From positions 1 through 16,400 of the forward strand of contig DLLT01000054.1 in assembly GCA_002478045.1 (NCBI GenBank): 16,400 nucleotides of DNA, written 5' to 3'. Made by a program: the position numbers and the translations under genes. The notes under the pieces were generated by a model. It saw only the letters and a list, made by a program, of their open reading frames with translations, made no database searches and had not been told where the DNA came from. This DNA comes from Porphyromonadaceae bacterium UBA7555. GTDB taxonomy: Bacteria > Bacteroidota > Bacteroidia > Bacteroidales > Muribaculaceae. This document shows, piece after piece, positions 6,463 through 13,399 of the stretch. Within the stretch, counting starts at the first letter, position 1; the number at the start of each line of letters is the position of its first letter.

Positions 6463-8463
6463 TTATTGATTGAGTTCGACTCCGAAATAGCCGTCTGACA
6501 CGGCAGTGCTCTGCGTAGCCGGGTCGCGATGTAATGTGTAGGTCTTGGATATAAACGGCTCGAGCTTGATGTAGTCGCTGTCGGTGCGTATTTCGGATGT
6601 AGTGCACAGCAGTATAGTCTGCTCGGCCAATTGCGGAAAGTATTCTTCCATCAGCGCATCGCGGCTTTCGTTGTCAAGCACGCCCATCACCGTATCTATC
6701 ATCACCGGAGGATTGTAATCTCCGAGGTTGCGCAAGACTTTCAGCAGCACCTGTATAAAGATTTGTTTCGAGGCGGCATTGAGCTGGTTGAGCGAAATTT
6801 CGTTTCCTGAAGTATGATACATTTTTATATTAAAGTTCTCCATACTGTCACTCAACTCGATACGTCCGATATGGCCTTTATAGGACACCAGCAGTGTATT
6901 GAGTTGTTGTTGCATCTCGCTCTCGATCTGCGCTTTTTTCTTTTTGAGCAATTTGTCTGCCACCATCTCAAAGAAGGGCTTGAGTTTGGCCAGTGTATCA
7001 TACTTGACATCGGGCTCTTGCTGTATTTGCACATCGTATTGGTGTATGCGCTTGTCCAGACGACTGATTTCGCTCTTAATCTGCGCACTTTTGTCTTGTA
7101 GCTCGTCAAGCTGGCTCTGCGAGGCCTCGTAAGTGCGTATCAGTTCGTCATTTCCGCCGGTCTTGGTGCGCTCGAATGTCGCTTTTTGGTCGCGGAGGTT
7201 GTCGAGCAGCGAAATCTGCGTCTCGAGGTCTTGACGCTGACGGTCGAGGGTGACAAATTGGTTTGTCCCGCCGCGTGACATAAGCGAACGAAGGGCCGAG
7301 ACCTCATCTGTATCAAGGCATTCGTACGGGTCGGGGCGGTTGACGGCATTTTGGAGGGCGACAATATGGGTGACCACATTTTCCTCGTCCACATCGGCCG
7401 AGCACAGTGATAGGTCTTTGAGGTATTCTATGATTTTGGACGTAACATCGCGCAGGGTTTCTATCGGGTATGCCCCGGTGTTTTCTTTCAGCAGTTGTTC
7501 TTTAATACGTAGTATATTGTTGACCTCTTGCGATATATTGGAGGCAAGTTTAGGCAGAAATACATTGATTTCGATGTTTTCCATAAAGTTGCGCAAGTCT
7601 TCGGCATAGGTGTCGCAGTGCTTCAAAATGTCGTCTATGCGTGCCGATACAGCTTGTATTTTCTTGTTGAGGTCGGCACTCTGCTGCGCTCCCGCTTTGG
7701 CTCGATTGTATTCTTCTTCGACAGACGACAGGTATTTGAAGATTCGATCTTGCTCGGCGGTATTGGCGTCGAGCTCGGACATAAAAGATTCTTTGCGGGC
7801 GCACAGTTCGTTGTATTCTTTTTGCTCCTGCTCGGCTTGTAGACGTGCCTGACTCCATTCTTGGAGTAGACGCTCGGAAGCTCGTTTGAGCTGTAGGTAT
7901 TTTTGGAAGCCGAGGACTTTCTCGAAGTTGTCGCGAATGGTCTGTGCAAATACGTTCTTTTTCAGCAACTCGCCGGACTGCATGGCATCAAACAGGAAGT
8001 ACTGACTCAGTTCCTGCGGCAAGTTGGCCTTGATGATTTTATTGACTTGCTGCATATTGACTGCGCGGTCTTTGGGAGCACTCATCGTTCCATAAACAAA
8101 GACATTGCCGTCCATATTGAGCGATACGCTTTCCAGCGGCCTACCCTGCTGGTTCAGTCGGTACGTCCGCCGGAGAATATATTTCCGCGTCTGCCCCAGC
8201 ACCTTGCCCACGAATGTGATTTGAAGCTCAATAATCGGAGGGGCGCTGCCGAGCGCTCCCTGATTGAGTAATTCGTTGAAGTGCTCGGCATTGTCTATTT
8301 TCAGCCCGTAAAGGGCGCCGCTGATGGCTTCGAACAGCGTGGTCTTGCCGCCGCCGTTGCCGCCGCCTATCAGGATGATGGGACGTTCGTCGTCCACCGA
8401 CAAATCGAGGTCCAGCGAAAGGTAGGTCTTGTAGTTGGATATTTTTACTTTTTGTATCAGCAT
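6463..8463 (-). CDS. DndD-like SMC/ABC ATPase
   Basis: This 666-residue protein has the Rad50/SMC layout. The N-terminal head carries Walker A GGNGGGKTT (34-42) and a Q-loop region YFLFDAMQSGEL (155-166) that matches the FFFFDGE stretch of DndD. A long coiled coil spans about 190-510. The C-terminal head has a signature-like LNAASKQ (561-567) and a Walker B/D-loop VMIDTVMGVLD (587-597), matching the IDTPLGRLD of DndD. No CxxC zinc hook is seen. The signature is unusual, lacking the Gly-Glu of LSAGE. DndD couples ATP hydrolysis to DNA changes during phosphorothioation; here, beside a methyltransferase, it more likely helps sense or process foreign DNA. The start at 8463 overlaps the 75-aa gene by 7 bases, implying coupled translation. 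Confidence 0.85.
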   Translation of the reverse strand: MLIQKVKISNYKTYLSLDLDLSVDDERPIILIGGGNGGGKTTLFEAISGALYGLKIDNAEHFNELLNQGALGSAPPIIELQITFVGKVLGQTRKYILRRTYRLNQQGRPLESVSLNMDGNVFVYGTMSAPKDRAVNMQQVNKIIKANLPQELSQYFLFDAMQSGELLKKNVFAQTIRDNFEKVLGFQKYLQLKRASERLLQEWSQARLQAEQEQKEYNELCARKESFMSELDANTAEQDRIFKYLSSVEEEYNRAKAGAQQSADLNKKIQAVSARIDDILKHCDTYAEDLRNFMENIEINVFLPKLASNISQEVNNILRIKEQLLKENTGAYPIETLRDVTSKIIEYLKDLSLCSADVDEENVVTHIVALQNAVNRPDPYECLDTDEVSALRSLMSRGGTNQFVTLDRQRQDLETQISLLDNLRDQKATFERTKTGGNDELIRTYEASQSQLDELQDKSAQIKSEISRLDKRIHQYDVQIQQEPDVKYDTLAKLKPFFEMVADKLLKKKKAQIESEMQQQLNTLLVSYKGHIGRIELSDSMENFNIKMYHTSGNEISLNQLNAASKQIFIQVLLKVLRNLGDYNPPVMIDTVMGVLDNESRDALMEEYFPQLAEQTILLCTTSEIRTDSDYIKLEPFISKTYTLHRDPATQSTAVSDGYFGVELNQ

Positions 8464-8684
8464 GGCTGTTGGCGGATTTTGTTGATGGCGGCACGGATAA
8501 TATCTTCGGTGTCGCTGTCGCTGATTTCTATTGCCTCGACTTTCTTGGCGTGATAGATGCGGAGTATCTCTTCGCTGAGCCAGTCGAAGTCTATGCCTTC
8601 GGCCTCGCAGATGCCTTCGATTGTCGAGAGGTCTTCGCGACGTATGCCGTAGTGCACGAATTTGTTGTCTATACCTTTGTTCAT
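8457..8684 (-). CDS. Small acidic protein of the DNA-modification operon
   Basis: This 75-residue protein starts 18 bases after the Res gene and overlaps the SMC-like gene by 7 bases, so it is a genuine member of the operon. It is mostly charged and predicted helical (GIRREDLSTIEGICEAEGIDF, DWLSEEILRIYHAKKVEAIE), with an acidic patch EISDSDTED near 53-61. There is no signal peptide or membrane segment. I do not recognise a catalytic motif. It resembles, from memory only, the family labelled as DNA modification system-associated small proteins that sit next to DndD-like genes. A structural or adaptor role between Res and the ATPases is a guess. Confidence 0.7.
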   Translation of the reverse strand: MNKGIDNKFVHYGIRREDLSTIEGICEAEGIDFDWLSEEILRIYHAKKVEAIEISDSDTEDIIRAAINKIRQQPC

Positions 8685-8702
8685 GGTCTATCTTTCGCGG
8701 GG

Positions 8703-11075
8703 TTAGGCGTTTCGGGGATCGAAGATGTCCCAGCCGGTGAGGTCGGTGGTGTTGTCTATGGGCAGGGGGCTGTAAAGCCAGTAGTCGCGGCCTTGGGGCT
8801 TGATGATGATGCCGCCGCGCAGGTCGGCGCCTTTGGCGTTCTCGGCTTGCATGTATGCGTGCAGGGCGTTGTGCTTCTGCGGCGCGTACGGGTCGCTTTC
8901 CTCGGTCTTGGTGTCGAAGAGGTAGACGCGTCCGTTGCGCATTCGTATTACGAAATCAACATAGAACAGCGCTTTTGTGCCGTTGCGGTCGTATTCGACG
9001 GCATAGTTCTGCCGTCCTTTGTCGCCGTTTTTGTACCACCAGTCGATGTACGCGGTATTGGCTTCGAGGAAGGCGACGAAATCGTCTTCCTGACGCGAGC
9101 CGCCGTCGTTGAGCCGCACGTACGGGTCAAGGGCGTGATTGGCGATGTCGGGCACGGCGTGGTTGGTCTCGCCGTCGTACACGCGCTCTTCGGGGACGCT
9201 CCACTCGTATTGCTTGAGCGGTCGGACGGCGCGGCCGCGCTTGAGGTGACGTATCCGCATATATTCGTCGAGCGCCAGGTCGATGATACGGTCAATTTTG
9301 GGCTGGTTTTCGTGATATAGCACGACTTTCTTGGCATCGGTCTCGAAAAGTCCGAGGTAGTCCTCGAGTATACCCAGCAGGTACGTGGCTATGCGGTCGG
9401 TGCGTCCGCCTTGGCGATACTCGAATTGCCCGCCTTTTTTGTCAATATATGCGCGGAAGGCGCGGTCTATCTCGCCGGCGGTGCGGGCAAATTTGGCTTG
9501 CTCGGCATTCAACGTCTGTATCTCGTTCTGAAAGTGGACATTCTTGGGCACGGCAACATTGACGTTGCGTACGTCTATGCGCATGGTCTTGGACACAATT
9601 CGACGGTTTTCTTCGATGACGGCGTTGCCGCTGTCGGGCAGCGGTGTCGGCGGCTCGTCGCCGTCCATGGCGGCAAGGTCTGCGAGGCTGAAAAGTCCGC
9701 CGTTTTGCTGCAGCTTGAAGTTCTTGACGACTTCAGACTCGAGCACGCGGCGAAAGTCGGGACCGAGGTAGTTGTGCTCGGCGTTGGGGTGATCGGCATA
9801 TACCGAGGGCAGAACGACGTTCTGCAAGTCGGGACGCCGACGCGCCACGAGCGTATTCTTGAGTAGGTAGTCTTGGTCGGCGGCAATAATCTGTATCTTG
9901 TCTTTGGAGATGTCGGTGTATACGTACCCGATGTTGAGCGAGTCTTTGGGATAGTGTTTCTGCTCGGGCATACGCAGGATGCGCCCCACGGTCTGCACCG
10001 TAAAGGTGTCGCTCTGCAATTTGCGGAATATCAGCAGCACCGCCGCACGGGGGCAGTCCCAGCCCAGGGCTATGGCTTCCTTGAACAGCAGCACCTGCAC
10101 GCCGCTGTCGCCGCGCTCCAGTCCTTCGAGGTTGTGCTTCTCGGAGGACAGCCAGACGGCAAGGCGTCCGTTGGCGACGGTGATGTCTTGGCAGGCAAGG
10201 TATTGCGTAACGGTCTCGTATACGGCCGTGTCTTCGGTGGTCATGGTCTCGCGGGTGTCGTTGGGCAGCTGTACCAGCAGCAGCGGCTTGATGTAGTCGA
10301 TGCCTAAGGACCGGTAGTCGGCGGCCAATTGCTCGCGCTTGGCAAGGGCCACTTTCAGCAACCGCTCTTCCATCGAAATGGCGCCAAACCCGGTGGAGGC
10401 ATCGATGTCTATATCGGGGTTGAGCACTACTTCTTTCTTAATCATCTCGGCTTGGATGACATTGCGGCGGTGTACCTTGACCATCTCGTCAAAGCGCGTG
10501 GTCTTGGGCGTGGCGGAGATGCGCAGCTCGACTTCGGGACGGATATTGTCAAGCACCTGCGCGGTCTTGTCGGCGGTCTTGGACCAAAAGAGGTGTTCTT
10601 CGTCGATGACGGCGACGATGGGCAGCCCTTGGTCGCGGGTGCGCCGCACAATCTCGTAGAGGCTGACGCCGCTCTCGCTGTCGCGCACAATGCGGTTGTT
10701 GTCTTTGTTTACGCTCTCCCAGTTGATGAATAGTATCTCGCCGGGCTGTATGCCTTCTTCTTGGTCGAGCTCGTCGAACATCACGGGCGTCAGCTTGCGC
10801 GTCTCGCCAAAGGCGCCTTTGAGGCTGCGATAGCTCTGTATGTGCAACTTACGCGGTGCAAACCAGATGAAGGCGCATTCCGTGTAGCGGCTGTCGCCGC
10901 GGTTTTTCAGCTCGTCGACGATGCCGGCCAGGGTGGCGCACGCCATCACGGTCTTGCCCGCGCCCGTGGGCGCTTCGAATACAATCTTGCGGCGCTCGCC
11001 GCCTATGTCGAGCAGGTGTATAGTCTTGTCTATCAGCTCGGATATGGCTCGCTGTTGGTATTGGATGTCTTTCAT
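8703..11075 (-). CDS. Type III restriction Res-like helicase/endonuclease
   Basis: This 790-residue protein is a superfamily 2 DNA translocase with a C-terminal nuclease, like the Res subunit of type III restriction enzymes but shorter than EcoP15I Res (about 970). Motif I is APTGAGKT (35-42), motif II DEEH (158-161), motif III SATP (187-190), a GWDCPRA segment lies at 338-344, and motif VI is QTVGRILR (361-368). The PD-(D/E)XK-type nuclease site is visible as FYVDF (D707) and LFDTK (D721, K723). All key residues look intact, so DNA cleavage is expected. Its start codon overlaps the mod stop as ATGA, so the two are translationally coupled. Together with Mod it should cut unmethylated DNA after ATP-driven translocation. 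Confidence 0.9.
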   Translation of the reverse strand: MKDIQYQQRAISELIDKTIHLLDIGGERRKIVFEAPTGAGKTVMACATLAGIVDELKNRGDSRYTECAFIWFAPRKLHIQSYRSLKGAFGETRKLTPVMFDELDQEEGIQPGEILFINWESVNKDNNRIVRDSESGVSLYEIVRRTRDQGLPIVAVIDEEHLFWSKTADKTAQVLDNIRPEVELRISATPKTTRFDEMVKVHRRNVIQAEMIKKEVVLNPDIDIDASTGFGAISMEERLLKVALAKREQLAADYRSLGIDYIKPLLLVQLPNDTRETMTTEDTAVYETVTQYLACQDITVANGRLAVWLSSEKHNLEGLERGDSGVQVLLFKEAIALGWDCPRAAVLLIFRKLQSDTFTVQTVGRILRMPEQKHYPKDSLNIGYVYTDISKDKIQIIAADQDYLLKNTLVARRRPDLQNVVLPSVYADHPNAEHNYLGPDFRRVLESEVVKNFKLQQNGGLFSLADLAAMDGDEPPTPLPDSGNAVIEENRRIVSKTMRIDVRNVNVAVPKNVHFQNEIQTLNAEQAKFARTAGEIDRAFRAYIDKKGGQFEYRQGGRTDRIATYLLGILEDYLGLFETDAKKVVLYHENQPKIDRIIDLALDEYMRIRHLKRGRAVRPLKQYEWSVPEERVYDGETNHAVPDIANHALDPYVRLNDGGSRQEDDFVAFLEANTAYIDWWYKNGDKGRQNYAVEYDRNGTKALFYVDFVIRMRNGRVYLFDTKTEESDPYAPQKHNALHAYMQAENAKGADLRGGIIIKPQGRDYWLYSPLPIDNTTDLTGWDIFDPRNA

Positions 11076-12970
11076 GCCTGGTCTTGTGTTTCAAAAAGTC
11101 CGCCAAGTTCGTTGTCCGGCTCGGTGTCCGCTGCGACACCGGCGGCATTGTCTGCCGCGGTGTCCACGCGGCGGTCGCGGCGCTTGGGCAGGATGCGTTT
11201 GTAGGTGTTGTAGATGGCTGCCGGAAGGGCCACGGGCTCTACCTTCTCGGCCACCGGCTCAAAGAGCTCGCTCGACGGGTCTTCGCAGGGCGAGAAGACG
11301 TAGACGCGTATGGGCGCCGTAGTTTCGACTTTGGCTATCAGCCGGACTATCTCTTCGATATATTCTTCGCGATAGATGATGAGCATCTTGCGCTCGCCCT
11401 CGGCGAAGTAGCGGAACACGCGCGGCACCACGCGCATCCCGCCCATTTCCGGCTGCTCGGCGTACAAGTCCTCCTTGATGCACAGCATATCGGTGGCCAG
11501 CTCGACAAGGCGTTGCATATTGCGCGGCGTGCGGCTGCGCCCAACAAATTCGGTGCGATAGTACCGCAAATTGTTGTCGTGCAATCCCTCAACTTGCTCG
11601 CCGTTGGGCTTGGTGTACCCACGAATCACGCGCTTATTGCGCTCGTAGGTCACGTTCTCGCATATCCCGTTCTCGTTATTGGTGCACAGTATGCACTGCC
11701 TATGCCCCCCATCCTCGGCATTCAACTGCATCACCGCATGCAGCGTCGTCCCCGAACCCGCAAAGAAGTCAAGAATAGTGGCCGAATTGTTAGGATAAAG
11801 ACTAAATATAGTTGTCATCAAGCCTATAGGTTTAGGATAATCAAATGCTACATCATTGCCTAAAACCTCTTTTAACAATTTCGTTCCTAACTCCGTATTA
11901 ACATAAGGATAATCCCATATTGTCGGCGCAAGTTGGCGCGATTTGGATTCCGGATATTTCCGCTCAAACACATTATATCCAGACCGGGTCTTACGAACAT
12001 ACAACGATGACCTGTATTTTTCGACCTTTGCTTTACTCCATCGCCACCTTCCATCTTCGCCCGTGCTTAGTTTAGGCAATACGCATATATCAGCAGCAGA
12101 AATTTGCTCCAATGATATTTCTTCTGTCAGCTCATTATAATAAATTGGGAACCATAAATTGGGCGAATCAATTCTTTTTGAGTCAGCGCCACGCTTTCTT
12201 AATTCCCACTCTTCATAGCATTTCCCTTGCTTATCAATCTTGTTGAAGCGTTTTTTTGCCAATTCTTCATCTATTAAAAGCCCTTGAAGAACCGACTCAT
12301 TTGATTTTCGATAAACGACCAATCCATCATCTACCTGTGCGAAGTATGAGCTGGACTGCCTCCCTCTTGGGTTACCTTTAACCGAAACATTTCCGACATA
12401 ATTTGATTCCTTAAATACTTCATTACACAGCAGTAATAGGTTCGGCATTTCATGAAAATCAATCGAAATAAAAATAAAGCCTGATGGCTTCAATAATTTA
12501 CGAGCAATTTCCAATCGACGCTTCATAAAAGCAATCCATTTAGAATGCTTATATGAATCTTCGCTGTCCACTACATCATCATTGTAGACAAAATCCTTAT
12601 TTCCGGTATTGTACGGAGGGTCGATGTAGATTACATCGATTTTGCCGGCGTGGGTGTAGGCGAGGGCCGACAGCGAGACAAGATTGTCACCCTCAATAAT
12701 TAAGTGATTGGGAATTAGTGAGTTAACGGGGGGGGTATTTTGCACCTCTGCCTGGTTTTCGGCCGCAATGATCGCCTTATCCGTGACCTCGCGCAGGACG
12801 GGGAGTTGCTCGCGCAGGGTCTCCTCGATGTCTTCGGGCTTGTCTTCCCACACCAGCCCGTAGGTTCGGTTGGTGCGCAGCAGTCCCAGCAGGGCGGCAC
12901 GCTCGTCGTCGGTGATGCCTTCGAGCGCCTCCAGCTTGCGGATAAGTTCGGCCTTAAGCTCCGGTTTCAT
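11072..12970 (-). CDS. Type III-like DNA methyltransferase (Mod)
   Basis: This 632-residue beta-class amino-methyltransferase (N6-adenine or N4-cytosine) would mark host DNA. The catalytic motif IV DPPYNTGN begins at D117 and the AdoMet-binding motif I DFFAGSGTT lies at 401-409. The IV-before-I order, with a target-recognition domain between, defines the beta class. Residues 1-100 form a charged helical lead-in typical of type III Mod. I start at 12970 (MKPELKAEL); an upstream in-frame ATG at 13060 would overlap the -7 box. It is the first gene of the operon, with a -7 box at 13058-13065. The part between the two motifs is far richer in AT than the ends (counted 32% and 37% GC in two 60-base lines against 67% and 68% in flanking lines), suggesting the recognition domain was swapped in. 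The target sequence is unknown. Confidence 0.92.
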   Translation of the reverse strand: MKPELKAELIRKLEALEGITDDERAALLGLLRTNRTYGLVWEDKPEDIEETLREQLPVLREVTDKAIIAAENQAEVQNTPPVNSLIPNHLIIEGDNLVSLSALAYTHAGKIDVIYIDPPYNTGNKDFVYNDDVVDSEDSYKHSKWIAFMKRRLEIARKLLKPSGFIFISIDFHEMPNLLLLCNEVFKESNYVGNVSVKGNPRGRQSSSYFAQVDDGLVVYRKSNESVLQGLLIDEELAKKRFNKIDKQGKCYEEWELRKRGADSKRIDSPNLWFPIYYNELTEEISLEQISAADICVLPKLSTGEDGRWRWSKAKVEKYRSSLYVRKTRSGYNVFERKYPESKSRQLAPTIWDYPYVNTELGTKLLKEVLGNDVAFDYPKPIGLMTTIFSLYPNNSATILDFFAGSGTTLHAVMQLNAEDGGHRQCILCTNNENGICENVTYERNKRVIRGYTKPNGEQVEGLHDNNLRYYRTEFVGRSRTPRNMQRLVELATDMLCIKEDLYAEQPEMGGMRVVPRVFRYFAEGERKMLIIYREEYIEEIVRLIAKVETTAPIRVYVFSPCEDPSSELFEPVAEKVEPVALPAAIYNTYKRILPKRRDRRVDTAADNAAGVAADTEPDNELGGLFETQDQA

Positions 12971-13018
12971 TTGGTAAATATGTAGTAAGTGTTTGTATTG
13001 TTTGTTCTTAGGGATAGA

Positions 13019-13038
13019 GCACGGTGGCGCCGTGCCAC
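13019..13038 (-). promoter_or_regulatory. Alternative hairpins in the mod leader
   Basis: GCACGG (13019-13024) can pair with CCGTGC (13030-13035), while GTGGC (13024-13028) can pair with GCCAC (13034-13038). The two stems share bases and exclude each other. They lie in the transcribed leader between the -7 box and the mod start. A regulatory role is speculative. Confidence 0.35.
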
Positions 13039-13057
13039 GCGCCGCGACATTATTCCT

Positions 13058-13065
13058 CAAAGTTA
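13058..13065 (-). promoter_or_regulatory. -7 box of the mod operon
   Basis: Read on the minus strand, TAACTTTG matches TAnnTTTG and lies 87 bases before the mod start at 12970. No clear TTTG or TTG partner occurs about 20 bases further up. It is the only good leftward box in the gap and would serve all five genes. Confidence 0.5.
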
Positions 13066-13090
13066 CGCATTTTTATCGAATTACAGCACC

Positions 13091-13114
13091 GTAGGGGCGC
13101 AATACATTGCGCCC
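13091..13114. repeat. REP-like palindrome
   Basis: GTAG precedes an 8-bp perfect stem, GGGCGCAA (13095-13102) with TTGCGCCC (13107-13114), around a TACA loop. Short GTAGGGGCG-type palindromes recur between genes in many bacterial genomes. Only one copy is present in this window, so membership of a repeat family is inferred from its form. Confidence 0.5.
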
Positions 13115-13182
13115 GCAGCGAACATATCCTCAAAAAGGAAAATAATTATCGCATTGTAGGGCAGCATCTCATACAAAAACCT

Positions 13183-13190
13183 TACCTTTG
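13183..13190 (+). promoter_or_regulatory. Probable -7 box of the fic gene
   Basis: TACCTTTG is an exact TAnnTTTG match pointing towards fic, 206 bases before its ATG. The nearest TTG (13154-13156) is 26 bases upstream, longer than usual. The long leader would include the small reading frames and the TACCACC repeats. Confidence 0.5.
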
Positions 13191-13303
13191 TAATCAGAAC
13201 ACCACGGAATTGGTTATGACCGATAGCCAAACCGAATTATAGCCTTTTCGGCAAAGAAAGTGGGAGAACAATAACCGGTTTGCCGAGCAACCCGCGAAAG
13301 GCG

Positions 13304-13399
13304 ATGCCCCCAATTCAAAATGACGTACAATTCGCGCTCCCCCATCTACAAAGACCTACCACCCGAGAAGGTGGTAACTTACCACCCAAACAACAATGA
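13304..13399 (+). CDS. Possible 31-codon leader reading frame overlapping the fic start
   Basis: An ATG at 13304 opens a 31-residue frame ending in a TGA that overlaps the fic ATG as ATGA, the arrangement used for translational coupling. A second short frame (13320-13406, 28 residues) also overlaps the fic start. The peptides show no known motif and no Fic-inhibiting S/TxxxE(G/N) motif. They may be chance frames or a leader that sets fic translation; I cannot tell which, if either, is used. Confidence 0.2.
   Translation: MPPIQNDVQFALPHLQRPTTREGGNLPPKQQ
13357..13386. promoter_or_regulatory. Operator-like TACCACC triplet before fic
   Basis: TACCACC occurs at 13357-13363 and again at 13380-13386, with its inverse GGTGGTA at 13370-13376 between them (gaps of 6 and 3 bases). 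The block ends 9 bases before the fic ATG. It could be a binding site for the winged helix of Fic itself, or an RNA switch, since GGTGGT can pair with either neighbour. Confidence 0.4.

Larger units (their letters stand above)
12971..13395. other. Divergent control region between mod and fic
   Basis: This 425-base region separates two divergent genes and holds both sets of control signals. It contains a leftward -7 box (13058-13065), alternative hairpins in the mod leader (13019-13038), a REP-like palindrome (13091-13114), a rightward -7 box (13183-13190), one or two tiny reading frames before fic, and an operator-like triplet (13357-13386). No full-size gene is visible. Confidence 0.6.

Noticed and set aside
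4867..8463. A phosphorothioate (Dnd) modification system
   Set aside because: DndD-like and possibly DndE-like parts are present, but no DndA-like desulfurase or DndC-like sulfurtransferase is seen. The modifying enzyme here is a methyltransferase.
8469..9320. 283-codon + strand frame opposite the Res gene
   Set aside because: It is antisense to the nuclease domain of Res and to the 75-aa gene and shows no recognisable domain. It is a shadow of the real genes.
4867..12970. BREX or DISARM system
   Set aside because: No PglZ phosphatase, BrxL, DrmA or DrmB is present. The methyltransferase has the type III Mod layout with Res directly coupled.
12971..13060. Mod start at the upstream ATG (13060)
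   Set aside because: The extra 30 residues have no conserved look and the ATG lies inside the -7 box. The start at 12970 gives a typical Mod N-terminus.
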